Source: Aquibium carbonis (GTDB lineage: Bacteria > Pseudomonadota > Alphaproteobacteria > Rhizobiales > Rhizobiaceae). Taken from it: a stretch of DNA of 64,000 nt. Every line of letters starts with the position of its first letter. Position 1 is the stretch's first letter. Position numbers and translations under genes: made by a program. The stretch spans positions 1 through 64,000 of the forward strand of contig NZ_RWKW01000041.1 in the NCBI RefSeq assembly GCF_003970795.1, in the 5' to 3' direction. Positions 19,615-29,233 of this stretch are shown here, piece after piece. Under the pieces are notes generated by a model, which did not search any database, was not told the origin of the DNA, and saw only the letters and a list, made by a program, of their open reading frames with translations.

Positions 19615-19905
19615 TCAGCCGCAATCGCCGCTTCGCGCGCCATTGTCACGGATGATGCAGACCGAATCGGGGCGTGACTGGAGAACGCTGCGGCGGATCG
19701 TGTAGCTGCGATTGATGTCAATGGATCCGGTCGAGATGAAGTCCAACCGCTCGACACCCGCCTTGCCCCTCAGACCACCTTCGGCGAGGGGTGCGACAAC
19801 CAGTCCAAGGACAACCGCAACCGCGCTGACGATCAGCGTGAGACGAAGGGTGCTGCCCAAGACGAAACTTCTGTGAGAGCCGTTCCAGTCCTCTCCCGTC
19901 TGCAT
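19615..19905 (-). CDS. Small single-pass membrane protein, unknown function
   Basis: A 96-residue protein I do not recognise. The ATG at 19905 has GGAG 9-10 bases upstream. A short hydrophilic N-terminus is followed by one membrane segment (LRLTLIVSAVAVVLGLVVAP, about residues 20-39) and a soluble tail of about 55 residues with two cysteines (CIIRDNGARSGDC). A secreted or periplasmically exposed anchor protein is plausible. It lies 119 bp after mutT and 114 bp before the Flp pilin on the same strand. Confidence 0.65.
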   Translation of the reverse strand: MQTGEDWNGSHRSFVLGSTLRLTLIVSAVAVVLGLVVAPLAEGGLRGKAGVERLDFISTGSIDINRSYTIRRSVLQSRPDSVCIIRDNGARSGDCG

Positions 19906-20024
19906 GCTCGATCTCCAACACCGTCTTGGTTTCCGCCGCCACGGCTCCTCGCTGATGAAGAATCGCATGCCGGCCTGAACGATTCTTTAACGCTGTTGAC
20001 AACGAAAACGGCGCTGGAGTGGCT

Positions 20025-20441
20025 TTAGAGGAGATCGATGAGGAATGGAATCAACGGTTCGTCGGCGGGCGGCATCGGATAACTTCGCATGTCGCGCGCG
20101 CGAACCCATTTGAGTTGCTGTCCTTCAAGCCCGCGCGCGATGCCTTCGTACCGGCGACACACGAACAGCGGCATCAGCAGATGGAACCCCTCATAGGAGT
20201 GGCTTGCAAAGGTTAGCGGTGCCAGACAGGCGGCTTTTGTTTCGATGCCGATCTCTTCGCGAAGTTCGCGGATCAGCGTTTCCTCCGGTGTCTCCCCGGC
20301 CTCTACCTTTCCACCGGGGAACTCCCATAGGCCTGCCATGGCCTTGCCTGCCGGACGTTCGGCGAGAAGCACGCGACCGTCGGCATCAACGAGTGCGCAG
20401 GCGGCGACGAGCAGGATACGACTCTGGCTCCCGGACATCAT
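20025..20441 (-). CDS. mutT: 8-oxo-dGTP diphosphatase MutT
   Basis: A 138-residue Nudix hydrolase. The Nudix box is complete: GGKVEAGETPEE followed by RELREEIGIE. The MutT-type substrate features LWEFPGGK and the C-terminal PADEPLIPFL fit 8-oxo-dGTP pyrophosphatases, which stop oxidised guanine entering DNA. The start is one of two adjacent ATGs; the first shares a base with the GNAT gene's stop (TGATG), so the two are coupled. Conserved argJ-GNAT-mutT order supports the call. Confidence 0.92.
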   Translation of the reverse strand: MMSGSQSRILLVAACALVDADGRVLLAERPAGKAMAGLWEFPGGKVEAGETPEETLIRELREEIGIETKAACLAPLTFASHSYEGFHLLMPLFVCRRYEGIARGLEGQQLKWVRARDMRSYPMPPADEPLIPFLIDLL

Positions 20442-21196
20442 CAGGAGGCCTGCGGCCTTCGGTAGTGATACCGATACACGTCGGCAAAGCCCAGTGATCG
20501 ATAAAGCGTCACAGCGGGCGCGTTGTCCGCTTCTACTTGTAACCAAGCCTCACGCGCGCCGCGATGCCGTGCCCATTTGAGCGCCGACAACACAACTTGC
20601 CGGCCGAAACCCTTGCCGCGCAGTTCGGGCTTGGTAGCTACCTCGAACAACCCGGCAAGGTCCCGATCCTGGACGCAGATCGCAGTTGCGACGGGTTCGT
20701 CCCCCTCCTTGGAGACGAACAGGCCTGCCTCCGGTTCAATGGAACCTATGACCTCTGACAACCCTGGTCGCATTGCCGGTTCCATATTGTGGACCTGCAA
20801 CGCTGCGCTGACGAAGCGCCCGATGTCCTTCATCGGGATCTGGTCCATCACGCCAATTAGGTGTGCGTTGTCGAGCGCCAGTCGCATGACAATCGATTCA
20901 GAGAAGCTCAGCCAGCGTTCTCGATCGAGATGTCTCGTGAGGTTCGCGCCCGCGAGCGGCGAAATACGAAAGGTGAGCGGCCGGCCATAAGCGTCGAATC
21001 GACGCTCCGCGCGAGCGATCCGATCGAGAATGTTCGATCCGTCGCCCGGATCAAGCGGGTTGATCGAGTTTAGGCGTTTGGCGGGTAGGCCTGCTGTGAG
21101 CCGGATCACCCAGGTTCCATCATACTGCACGAAAGACGCTGGCCATGCGCGGAAGCCAGCGGCCTCGTAGCGTCTAACCATTGCCAATTCAGGCAT
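20441..21196 (-). CDS. GNAT family N-acetyltransferase
   Basis: A 251-residue acetyltransferase. The C-terminal half holds the GNAT acetyl-CoA site with VATKPELRGKGFGRQVVLSAL (the Q/RxxGxG/A loop is RGKGFG) and ADNAPAVTLYRSLGF. The N-terminal half is a divergent GNAT-like domain seen in the rhizobial family next to argJ and mutT. Substrate is unknown. Start is ATG at 21196; a GTG at 21217 is an alternative. It begins 33 bp after argJ. Confidence 0.82.
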   Translation of the reverse strand: MPELAMVRRYEAAGFRAWPASFVQYDGTWVIRLTAGLPAKRLNSINPLDPGDGSNILDRIARAERRFDAYGRPLTFRISPLAGANLTRHLDRERWLSFSESIVMRLALDNAHLIGVMDQIPMKDIGRFVSAALQVHNMEPAMRPGLSEVIGSIEPEAGLFVSKEGDEPVATAICVQDRDLAGLFEVATKPELRGKGFGRQVVLSALKWARHRGAREAWLQVEADNAPAVTLYRSLGFADVYRYHYRRPQAS

Positions 21197-21229
21197 GTTG
21201 ACCAGTCCAGTCCGCACTCGGCCCCCGAT

Positions 21230-22471
21230 CTAGCTGCGGTAGTCCCCGTTGATGGCGACGTACTCCTTGGTGAGATCACACGTCCACACCGTAGCCTTTC
21301 CGCGACCGAGACCGATGTCGACACCGATTCGAATGCGATCGTTCTTCATGTAGTTTGAGACGGCCGCCTCCGCGTAGTTCGGGTCGCGCTCGCCTTCATG
21401 CGCAACGCGAATGTCGCCGAACCAGATCGCCAAGCGGTCGCGGTCGGCTGGTTCGCCAGCTTTGCCCACCGCCATGACCACGCGGCCCCAGTTCGCGTCC
21501 TCGCCGGCCACGGCGGTCTTGACCAGAGGCGAGTTGGCGATCGAGAGAGCAATACGCTTGGCCGAGCGAGAAGACGTGGCCCCGGAGATAGAGATCTCGA
21601 TTTCCTTGCGCGCGCCTTCACCGTCGCGCACGACTTGGAGGGCAAGGTCCTTCAGGAGACGGTTCAGTGCGCGTCTGAACGGCGCAAGCGCTGGATCCTT
21701 TTCCGACGTGATGCGCGGTGCCCCGCGCCCGGCCGCAGCGCCTGTTGCGAAAATGAGCAGCGTGTCGCTGGTGGAGGTGTCGCTATCCACTGTGACAGCG
21801 TTGAAGGTCGAATCGGCGCCACGCTTCAACAGCCGTTGCAGCACCCGAGCTTCTATTGGTGCATCGGTGGCTACGAAGGAGAGCATCGTCGCCATGTCAG
21901 GCGCGATCATCCCGGCACCCTTGGCTATGCCGTTGATAGTAACGTCGACACCACCCAATTTCACCGTTTCGGTAGCATACTTCGGATAGGTGTCCGTGGT
22001 CATGATCGCCTTTCCAGCGTCTGCCCAGCGATCGGCTGTACCCTCTGCGGTCAGGCTTGAAAGGAGGTGCGAGAATCGGGTGGCATCCAGTGGCTCGCCG
22101 ATGACACCGGTTGAAGCGAGATAGACCTCGTCCGGACTGCACAAGGCGGCTGCGGCGGCAGCCTCGGCCGTCATCGCGGTCGTCTGCCGTCCCTTCTTCC
22201 CAGTGAAGGCATTGGCGTTGCCGGAGTTGACCACCAGTACGCGCGCTTTGCCGGCCGGAAGATTCTGTCTGCAGAAATCGACCGGCGCAGAAGGACATTT
22301 CGAACGGGTTAAAACACCGGCAACCGCCGTACCCACGTCGAAAGTCATTACCAGTAGGTCGGTACGGCCCTTGTACTTGATGCCCGCCTCGGCGGTCGCG
22401 ATGCGCACGCCCTCGATTGGCGGGAGGACGGGGTGATTGAGCGGGGCAAGCGGCGAGACGGTGCTGGACAT
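21230..22471 (-). CDS. argJ: Bifunctional glutamate N-acetyltransferase/amino-acid acetyltransferase ArgJ
   Basis: A 413-residue ornithine acetyltransferase, which moves the acetyl group from N-acetylornithine to glutamate in the cyclic arginine pathway; the bifunctional form also uses acetyl-CoA. The self-cleavage site is in [13 protein letters not shown], where the Thr of ATML (about residue 192) becomes the nucleophile of the beta chain. The end ([12 protein letters not shown]) is typical. The ATG giving [10 protein letters not shown] is chosen; an upstream in-frame extension overlaps the parvulin gene. It follows that gene by 28 bp. Confidence 0.95.
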   Translation of the reverse strand: MSSTVSPLAPLNHPVLPPIEGVRIATAEAGIKYKGRTDLLVMTFDVGTAVAGVLTRSKCPSAPVDFCRQNLPAGKARVLVVNSGNANAFTGKKGRQTTAMTAEAAAAAALCSPDEVYLASTGVIGEPLDATRFSHLLSSLTAEGTADRWADAGKAIMTTDTYPKYATETVKLGGVDVTINGIAKGAGMIAPDMATMLSFVATDAPIEARVLQRLLKRGADSTFNAVTVDSDTSTSDTLLIFATGAAAGRGAPRITSEKDPALAPFRRALNRLLKDLALQVVRDGEGARKEIEISISGATSSRSAKRIALSIANSPLVKTAVAGEDANWGRVVMAVGKAGEPADRDRLAIWFGDIRVAHEGERDPNYAEAAVSNYMKNDRIRIGVDIGLGRGKATVWTCDLTKEYVAINGDYRS

Positions 22472-22499
22472 GGTATGATGGGCCGTGTACTGGTCGAGC

Positions 22500-23381
22500 T
22501 TACTGAGCGGTGTCCCGATCCTCATCTGCGCCAAGTGCTTCCTTCAGCGCCGGATCCTGCACGTCGATTGTAGCTGCGTCACGTAGCACCTGTACGGCAG
22601 CGAAGTATGTTTCTCTGAACAACAGAGTGCGGACCTGCTCTTTGACCTGTTCGAAGGTTGGCGGTTGCTGGGTACGCTTGTCCTCGACCTTGATGACGTG
22701 GAAACCGAATTGCGTTTGAACCGGCTCCTTGGAGAACTGGCCCACTTCCAGCGCAAAGGCAGCTTGCTCGAAAGTCGGAACCATCTGGCCGGGACCGAAA
22801 AAGCCGAGGTCGCCACCCTGCGCGGCAGCACCATCGGTGGACTTCTCCTTCGCGATCGCTTCGAAATCACCGCCCGCATCGAGTTCTGTGATGATGGCTT
22901 CCGCCTCTTCCTTCGTCGCTACGAGGATGTGGCGCGCGCGTATTTCGTTGGTCGGTGGCGTTGCCGCAATCTCCTTGTCATAGCGTGCGCGAACTGCTTC
23001 GTCGGTCACCTCTGCCGCGACATTAGTTTCGATGAAGGCGCTGTGGAGCGCGCGCTGGCGCAGGAACTCCATCCGGCTCTTGAATGCATCGGTCTCGTCC
23101 AACCCTTCTTCGTCGGCCCTGTCGGCCAGAAGGCGGATCTCGATGGCTGCGCTCAGTGCGGCTGCACGCTTCTGCTCCTCGGGAAGTTGGGCGAACTGCG
23201 GGCCGAGGTCGCCCTGCGCCATTTCAAGGTCGTTCTCGGTTATGGGCGAACCGTTCACGATGGCGACGACACCCATGTTCGGGGCCGGGTCCTGGGCGAA
23301 CACCGCGGCAGGAGCCGCGAACACCAGCCCAAGAGCAAGGCAGCATGCGGCAAACGAGCGATGGGAGACGATAGGACGCAT
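22500..23381 (-). CDS. Periplasmic parvulin-type peptidyl-prolyl isomerase
   Basis: A 293-residue SurA/PrsA-like foldase. A Sec signal peptide covers about residues 1-30 (hydrophobic [22 protein letters not shown] with an A-x-A cleavage site). A SurA-N-like helical region ([21 protein letters not shown]) precedes the parvulin domain with [37 protein letters not shown] and [12 protein letters not shown]. It probably helps fold outer-membrane or periplasmic proteins. It is divergent from secA, which fits a shared export theme, and co-directional with argJ. Confidence 0.92.
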   Translation of the reverse strand: MRPIVSHRSFAACCLALGLVFAAPAAVFAQDPAPNMGVVAIVNGSPITENDLEMAQGDLGPQFAQLPEEQKRAAALSAAIEIRLLADRADEEGLDETDAFKSRMEFLRQRALHSAFIETNVAAEVTDEAVRARYDKEIAATPPTNEIRARHILVATKEEAEAIITELDAGGDFEAIAKEKSTDGAAAQGGDLGFFGPGQMVPTFEQAAFALEVGQFSKEPVQTQFGFHVIKVEDKRTQQPPTFEQVKEQVRTLLFRETYFAAVQVLRDAATIDVQDPALKEALGADEDRDTAQ

Positions 23382-23468
23382 CGGAATTCTCCAGATGGAA
23401 GCTTGGGGCGCAGGCTTTCGCGCCAGAATAAGGCGAAATTTGGCGAACGGAGGCTCCGGCGGCGAACG

Positions 23469-23497
23469 TTGACATCGCCAGCGCCCCCTCTTATCTG
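23469..23497 (+). promoter_or_regulatory. Predicted secA promoter
   Basis: A perfect -35 TTGACA (23469-23474), a 17-bp spacer and a -10-like TATCTG (23492-23497) lie about 125 bp before the secA ATG. The remaining divergent spacer (23382-23623) shows no gene. Confidence 0.6.
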
Positions 23498-23623
23498 TCC
23501 TTCGACTTGGCGTCCAGAACCGTTTTCCGGGCGCTTTTTTGGTTGAGGACCGCGCTGAAAACCCCGCAAAGGCGCGATCCCGCCGGCCCACGCCGGAGCG
23601 GTTTCTTTTGAAAGGACCATTGA

Positions 23624-26350
23624 ATGGTCAGTCTCGGTGGCCTCCCCCGCAAGATTTTCGGTTCGGCCAATGATAGGCGCGTGAAATCGCTGCGACCGAG
23701 GGTCGCCGCTATCAACGCCTTGGAAGCAGAAATGAAGGCTCTCTCCGACGAGGCGCTTCGTGGCAAGACCGACGAGTTCCGCGCGGAATTGGTCAATGGC
23801 CGTGAACTTTCGGATCTTCTCATCCCGGCCTTTGCCGTGGCTCGGGAGGCGGCGCGACGGGCAATCGGTCTCCGTCCCTTCGATGTGCAGCTGATCGGCG
23901 GCATGGTCCTGAATGACGGCGGCATTGCCGAGATGCGCACCGGCGAGGGCAAGACGTTGGTCGCGACGCTGCCAGTCTACCTCAACGCGCTCACCGGCAA
24001 AGGTGTGCATGTCGTCACCGTGAACGACTACCTCGCCAAGCGCGATTCCGAGTGGATGGGCCGCGTATATGGCTTCCTCGGTCTGACCACTGGCGTCATC
24101 GTTCACGGTATCAGCGACGAGCAACGCAAGTCTGCCTATGCCTGTGACGTCACTTATGGCACGAACAACGAACTCGGCTTCGACTATCTGCGCGACAATA
24201 TGAAGTACGAGCGCTCGCAGATGGTCCAGCGCGGTCACAACTACGCAATCGTCGACGAAGTGGATTCGATCCTGATTGACGAGGCGCGCACCCCGCTGAT
24301 CATCTCCGGCCCGCTTGACGACCGTTCCGAACTTTACAATCAGATAGACACCTTCATCCCCCGACTGGAAGCGTCCGACTTCGAAATCGATGAAAAGCAG
24401 CGTACGGCCACCTTTACCGAGGAGGGCACCGAGAAGCTGGAAAATTTGCTGCGCGAAGCAGGGCTTTTGAAGGGTGCTTCGCTCTACGATGTCGAGAATG
24501 TGTCGATCGTCCATCACGTCAACAACGCGCTGAAAGCTCATAGACTTTTCCAGCGCGACAAGGACTACATCGTTCGTGATGACGAGATTGTTATCATCGA
24601 CGAGTTCACAGGCCGCATGATGCCGGGTCGCCGCTATTCGGAAGGCCTGCACCAGGCGTTGGAAGCCAAAGAGCATGTCAAGGTTCAGCCGGAGAACCAG
24701 ACGCTCGCTTCGATTACCTTCCAGAACTATTTCCGCATGTACGGCAAGCTTGCCGGCATGACCGGCACGGCATCGACCGAAGCCGAGGAGTTCGGAAACA
24801 TCTATGGACTCGGTGTCTCGGAAATTCCGACAAACCTGCCCGTATCTCGAATCGACGAGGACGACGAGGTCTATCGGACGGTCGAGGAGAAGTTCAAGGC
24901 GATTGCTCGCGAGATCAAGGAAGCCAGCGTCAAGCGACAGCCCATCTTGGTCGGAACCACTTCGATCGAGAAGTCGGAGTATCTCGCAGAGCGCCTGCGC
25001 AAGGAGGGGATTACAAATTTCGAAATCCTCAACGCCCGCCATCACGAGCGCGAAGCGCAGATCGTCGCGCAGGCGGGCAAGCCCGGCGCGATCACCATCG
25101 CCACCAACATGGCCGGCCGCGGTACCGATATCCAACTGGGCGGTAATGCCGATATGCGTATCGCTCACGAACTCGCAGGGGTTCCGGAGGGGCCGGAGAG
25201 GGACGCTCGCGAAAAAGCTATTCGTGAGGATGTCCAGCGACTAAAGGAAGAGGCCCTCGCGGCGGGGGGACTCTATGTGCTGGCGACTGAGCGTCACGAG
25301 TCGCGCCGCATCGACAACCAGCTGCGCGGCCGTTCGGGACGCCAGGGCGATCCCGGTCGATCCAAGTTTTTCCTGTCACTGCAAGATGACTTGATGCGGA
25401 TCTTCGGCTCCGAGCGGATGGATGGAATGCTCCAGAAACTCGGTCTCAAGGAAGATGAGGCCATCATCCATCCATGGATCAATAAGGCGCTCGAGAAGGC
25501 GCAGAAGAAGGTCGAGGCACGCAACTTCGACATCCGCAAGAACTTGCTGAAATACGATGATGTGATGAACGATCAGCGCAAGGTCGTCTTCGAGCAGCGC
25601 AAGGAACTCATGGACGGTGAGAACCTCTCCGAAACCGTTGCCGAGATGCGCCAGGACGTCGTCGAGGAACTCGTCACCAAGCATATTCCCGAGAATGCCT
25701 ATGCAGAGCAGTGGGACATTAAGGGCCTCGCTGAGGGCATTCGCACCAATCTTAATCTCGACCTGCCGGTAGAGGCTTGGGCGCAGGAAGAGGGCATCGA
25801 CGAGCAGCAGATCACCGAGCGACTGACGCAAGCGGCCGAAGCGATGGCAAAAGATCGCGCCGAGCGCTTCGGGCCCGAGATCATGACCTATGTCGAGAAG
25901 TCTGTACTGCTGCAGACACTCGATCATCTCTGGCGCGAGCATTTGGTCAATCTCGACCATCTCCGCTCCGTAGTCGGCTTCCGGGGCTACGCCCAGCGCG
26001 ATCCCCTAAACGAGTACAAGTCGGAAGCGTTCGAGCTCTTCCAGGCCATGCTCGGCAATCTCCGCCAGGCGGTGACGGCGCAGCTCATGCGGGTCGAACT
26101 CGTGCGCGAGGCCGCCGAGGCCCCGCCGCCCGCGGTGCCGCAGACTGTAGGCCACCACGTCGACGCGACGACCGGCGAAGACGAGTTCGAGGACGGCGAA
26201 GTCCTGGTGGCAGCCTATGCGACGACCGTCGTCCCCCCGGAGCAGCGCGATCCTGAGGATCCGTCGACCTGGGGCAAGGTCGGGCGCAACGAGGCCTGCC
26301 CCTGCGGCTCCGGCAAGAAGTTCAAGCACTGCCACGGTGCGTTCGTCTGA
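23624..26350 (+). CDS. secA: Preprotein translocase ATPase SecA
   Basis: A 908-residue motor for Sec-dependent export at the inner membrane. The N-terminus ([17 protein letters not shown]) and Walker [15 protein letters not shown] (about 104-117) are standard; the DEAD-type box is [17 protein letters not shown] (about 210). NBD2 contains [15 protein letters not shown] and [10 protein letters not shown]. The C-terminal SecB/lipid-binding zinc motif [14 protein letters not shown] is intact at about 892-905. Its own promoter is predicted upstream. Confidence 0.98.
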   Translation: MVSLGGLPRKIFGSANDRRVKSLRPRVAAINALEAEMKALSDEALRGKTDEFRAELVNGRELSDLLIPAFAVAREAARRAIGLRPFDVQLIGGMVLNDGGIAEMRTGEGKTLVATLPVYLNALTGKGVHVVTVNDYLAKRDSEWMGRVYGFLGLTTGVIVHGISDEQRKSAYACDVTYGTNNELGFDYLRDNMKYERSQMVQRGHNYAIVDEVDSILIDEARTPLIISGPLDDRSELYNQIDTFIPRLEASDFEIDEKQRTATFTEEGTEKLENLLREAGLLKGASLYDVENVSIVHHVNNALKAHRLFQRDKDYIVRDDEIVIIDEFTGRMMPGRRYSEGLHQALEAKEHVKVQPENQTLASITFQNYFRMYGKLAGMTGTASTEAEEFGNIYGLGVSEIPTNLPVSRIDEDDEVYRTVEEKFKAIAREIKEASVKRQPILVGTTSIEKSEYLAERLRKEGITNFEILNARHHEREAQIVAQAGKPGAITIATNMAGRGTDIQLGGNADMRIAHELAGVPEGPERDAREKAIREDVQRLKEEALAAGGLYVLATERHESRRIDNQLRGRSGRQGDPGRSKFFLSLQDDLMRIFGSERMDGMLQKLGLKEDEAIIHPWINKALEKAQKKVEARNFDIRKNLLKYDDVMNDQRKVVFEQRKELMDGENLSETVAEMRQDVVEELVTKHIPENAYAEQWDIKGLAEGIRTNLNLDLPVEAWAQEEGIDEQQITERLTQAAEAMAKDRAERFGPEIMTYVEKSVLLQTLDHLWREHLVNLDHLRSVVGFRGYAQRDPLNEYKSEAFELFQAMLGNLRQAVTAQLMRVELVREAAEAPPPAVPQTVGHHVDATTGEDEFEDGEVLVAAYATTVVPPEQRDPEDPSTWGKVGRNEACPCGSGKKFKHCHGAFV

Positions 26351-26522
26351 CGCAACCGATGGTTCGCCGCGAAGTGCCCGCATCGGCCGGCCACCGGCTC
26401 GCGACGGAATGGCCTGCCCGTTGTATCGCGAGCGTCCGGTGCCACGACCATGGCGCGTCGCCGAACCGTTTCTTAAGCTGTCCGTGCTACGATTCGAAGC
26501 GTCACAATGACGCGTTCGGGGT

Positions 26523-27941
26523 ATGGATAGGGTGCGTTTTTCAGCCGCAACGACAGCGGAAAGATTGCTGCCGGAGCGTCTCGCGGCGGCGGCCCGGCCG
26601 CTGCTTCAGCGCGCCGACGCCCTCTTCAGCGCGCGCGACGAGACGGGCGAGGCCGGCCGCGTCTCGCTGATCGCCTTCGCCATCCGCATCGTCAACGCCG
26701 TTATCGCCTTCGTTAGCCAGGTGTTGCTGGCCCGATGGATGGGTCCGTTCGAGTACGGCATCTTCGTGCTCGTCTGGGTGACCATGGTCATCGCGGGCAA
26801 TCTGTCCTGCCTCGGCTTCCACACCTCGGTCATCCGCTTCGTCTCGGAATACCGCAAGAATTCCCGGATCGCAGAACTGCGCGGGCTCCTGCTGACGAGC
26901 CGCCTCTTTGCCCTCGCCTCTTCCACGCTGATTGCCGTAATTGGCTTTGCTGGGCTCGGGTGGTTCGAGGATGCGATCGAGAGCTACTATGTGGTGCCGT
27001 TCTACCTCGGCATCATCTGCCTGCCGATGATCGCTTTGTCGGATCTCCTGCAGGGTATCTCACGGGCCAATGCCTGGGCCTTCTCGGCGCTATCGCCGAC
27101 TTATCTCGTCCGCCCGGTGCTCATCCTCCTGTGCATGGCGGGCGCGCTCGCCGCCGGATACGCGCCAAGCGCGCAAACCGCGGTGATCTGCGCCATCATG
27201 GCAACCTACGTCACGACCATCTGGCAACTCGTCACAGTCTCGGGCCGCGCCGACCGCCTGAACGGGCGAGGGCCCAGGCGGGTCCTTTTCAGGCAATGGC
27301 TGATGGTTTCGATGCCGATCTTCTTGGTGGAGAGCTTCTTCTACCTGCTCACGAACGCGGACGTGCTGATGGTCGGCCGCTATCTTCCGCCGGACGACGT
27401 GGCGATCTACTTCGCCACGGTCAAGACGCTGGCATTGGTCCATTTCGTCTACTTCGCGGTAAAGACCGGCGTCGCCCAGCGCTATGCGTCGATCTGGCAC
27501 GGGGGCGACAGGGCGGCATTTCGCGCCTTCGCCCAGGCCACCGTCGGCTGGACCTTCTGGCCTTCGCTCGCGATGGCCGTCGTCGTGCTGGCGCTGGGCC
27601 AGCCGATCCTGGCGCTCTTCGGACCGCATTTCGACGAGGGCTATCCGCTGCTCTTCGTGCTGGTGCTGGGCGTGGTCGCGCGCGCCGCCGTCGGGCCGGC
27701 CGAAAGCCTGCTCACCATGAGCGGCAACCAGAACGTCTGCGCCCGGGTCTACGCGCTGACACTGGCGATCAACATCGGGCTCAACGTCATGCTCATACCG
27801 CTCTACGGCCTGTGGGGCGCGGCGGTGGCCACGGCGGTGGCGATGAGCTTCGAGGCCTTGGCCCTCTCCTTTACCGTGTGGCGGCGGCTCGGGATCGTCA
27901 TGGCGGTCTTCGTGCCAGCAACCCTTTCCAAGGACGCTTGA
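26523..27941 (+). CDS. Wzx-like polysaccharide flippase (MOP superfamily)
   Basis: A 472-residue integral membrane protein with about 12-14 helices and the polysaccharide-synthase fold: VNAVIAFVSQVLLARWMGPFEYGIFVLVW near the N-terminus and paired helices such as LAINIGLNVMLIPLYGLWGAAVATAVA near the C-terminus are typical of lipid-linked oligosaccharide flippases. A 45-residue soluble N-terminal extension precedes helix 1. It is followed after 2 bp by a CelD-type acyltransferase gene, suggesting a two-gene unit for making or exporting a cell-surface glycan. Substrate unknown. It starts 172 bp after secA. Confidence 0.85.
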   Translation: MDRVRFSAATTAERLLPERLAAAARPLLQRADALFSARDETGEAGRVSLIAFAIRIVNAVIAFVSQVLLARWMGPFEYGIFVLVWVTMVIAGNLSCLGFHTSVIRFVSEYRKNSRIAELRGLLLTSRLFALASSTLIAVIGFAGLGWFEDAIESYYVVPFYLGIICLPMIALSDLLQGISRANAWAFSALSPTYLVRPVLILLCMAGALAAGYAPSAQTAVICAIMATYVTTIWQLVTVSGRADRLNGRGPRRVLFRQWLMVSMPIFLVESFFYLLTNADVLMVGRYLPPDDVAIYFATVKTLALVHFVYFAVKTGVAQRYASIWHGGDRAAFRAFAQATVGWTFWPSLAMAVVVLALGQPILALFGPHFDEGYPLLFVLVLGVVARAAVGPAESLLTMSGNQNVCARVYALTLAINIGLNVMLIPLYGLWGAAVATAVAMSFEALALSFTVWRRLGIVMAVFVPATLSKDA

Positions 27942-27943
27942 CC

Positions 27944-29227
27944 ATGGCGGCGATCCCGATCCTCGAGGAGATGAGCGGCAGTCCGGCCGGAGCGATGATC
28001 GCCAGTCTGGCGGGGCTGAAGAACGACCTGCTGGACCCGAAGCGGGCGCAACTCGTGCTTTCGAACGGAACCGACCGCCGGTTGGCGGTCTATCCGGCAT
28101 CGGCGGGCTTCGATCTCGTCGAGGAACTCGATTTCCTCTGCCTGCGCACGGTCGAGCCGAACGTGTTCTTCAATCCGCGCTTTCTCGCGCCGGCGATGCC
28201 GCGGCTGGAGGATCGCGAGGTGCGTCTTGCCGTCATCCGCGACGGCGACGAGGACAAGAACCGGCTTCGAATGCTGATGCCCTTCTCGGTGGAGCGCCCC
28301 ACCGGCCCGATCGGCGTGCCGATCATGCGCACCTGGTCCAGTCCGTTCGGTCCCCTCGGCACGCCGCTGATCGATCGCGATGATCCCGTGGGCGTGATCG
28401 ACGACTTCCTGGCCATGCTCGCACGGCCACATCTCAAGCTGCCGGGCGTCCTCGTCCTGCCGGACGTGCGCCTGGATGGCGCTGCCGCGCGCGTTATCCG
28501 TGCCGCGGCGCTGGGACGAAACCTGACCGTGATCGAGACCGACCGTACGAGCCGGCCCTTCCTCGAAAGCAATCTCGACGGCGAAGCCTATCTCAAGCAG
28601 ACGCTGCGATCGCATCATGTGCGGGAGTTCCGTCGACTGAAGCGGCGCCTGGGCGAACACGGGGTGGTGAACCATGTGGTGGCGCGCCAGCCCGATGAGG
28701 TTCGGCTGGCGCTGGAGGAGTTCCTAACGCTCGAATCGTCCGGCTGGAAAGGCCGCGAGCGCTCGGCGCTGGCGGTGGACCGGTTCCGGGCGCCCTTCGC
28801 GCGGGAAGCGATCCACCGGCTGGCGCAGCGGGACCTGTGCCGCATCCATTCGCTGACGGTCGATGGCAAGACCATCGCCAGCCTCGTCGTGTTCGTCGAG
28901 CAGGGCGTCGCCTACACGTGGAAGACGGCCTATGACGAGGCTTACGCGGCCTATTCGCCGGGCACGCTTCTGGTCATCGAGATCACCCACAAGCATCTCG
29001 ACGATCCCAACATCGGGGCGACCGACTCCTGCGCCGTCGCCGACCATCCCGTGATGAGCCGGCTCTGGAGCGAGCGCCGCGAGATGGGAACGCTGGTGAT
29101 CGGCCTCACCCCGGGCGCCGACAGGCCGGCGCGCCAGGCCGCCGGGCAGATCCACCTCTATCGCGAAACGCGCAATTTCGCGCGGGCGGTGCGGACCCGC
29201 CTGCAGGGGCTCCTGAAGCGTCGTTGA
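27944..29227 (+). CDS. CelD/BcsL-type GNAT acyltransferase
   Basis: A 427-residue protein of the Acetyltransf_6 (CelD/BcsL, FemAB-like) group, often found with exopolysaccharide or cellulose clusters. The family region is HHVREFRRLKRRLGE, LTLESSGWKGRERSAL, then LCRIHSLTVDGKTIASLVVF and YTWKTAYDEAYAAYSPGTLL (about residues 225-345). It starts 2 bp after the flippase stop, so both are surely co-transcribed. The reading frame stays open far upstream through the flippase gene, but only the portion after this ATG is protein-like. Likely modifies a surface polymer; donor and acceptor unknown. Confidence 0.82.
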   Translation: MAAIPILEEMSGSPAGAMIASLAGLKNDLLDPKRAQLVLSNGTDRRLAVYPASAGFDLVEELDFLCLRTVEPNVFFNPRFLAPAMPRLEDREVRLAVIRDGDEDKNRLRMLMPFSVERPTGPIGVPIMRTWSSPFGPLGTPLIDRDDPVGVIDDFLAMLARPHLKLPGVLVLPDVRLDGAAARVIRAAALGRNLTVIETDRTSRPFLESNLDGEAYLKQTLRSHHVREFRRLKRRLGEHGVVNHVVARQPDEVRLALEEFLTLESSGWKGRERSALAVDRFRAPFAREAIHRLAQRDLCRIHSLTVDGKTIASLVVFVEQGVAYTWKTAYDEAYAAYSPGTLLVIEITHKHLDDPNIGATDSCAVADHPVMSRLWSERREMGTLVIGLTPGADRPARQAAGQIHLYRETRNFARAVRTRLQGLLKRR

Positions 29228-29233
29228 GCCTTC

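Noticed and set aside
23255-25168. 637-codon minus-strand open frame across the secA 5' half
   Set aside because: Shadow of secA; no ribosome site or domain.
26735-27943. Apparent N-terminal extension of the CelD-type acyltransferase through the flippase gene
   Set aside because: The frame is open by chance; the upstream part is Arg/Pro-rich and unlike protein, while the flippase frame is clearly coding. No frameshift is needed.
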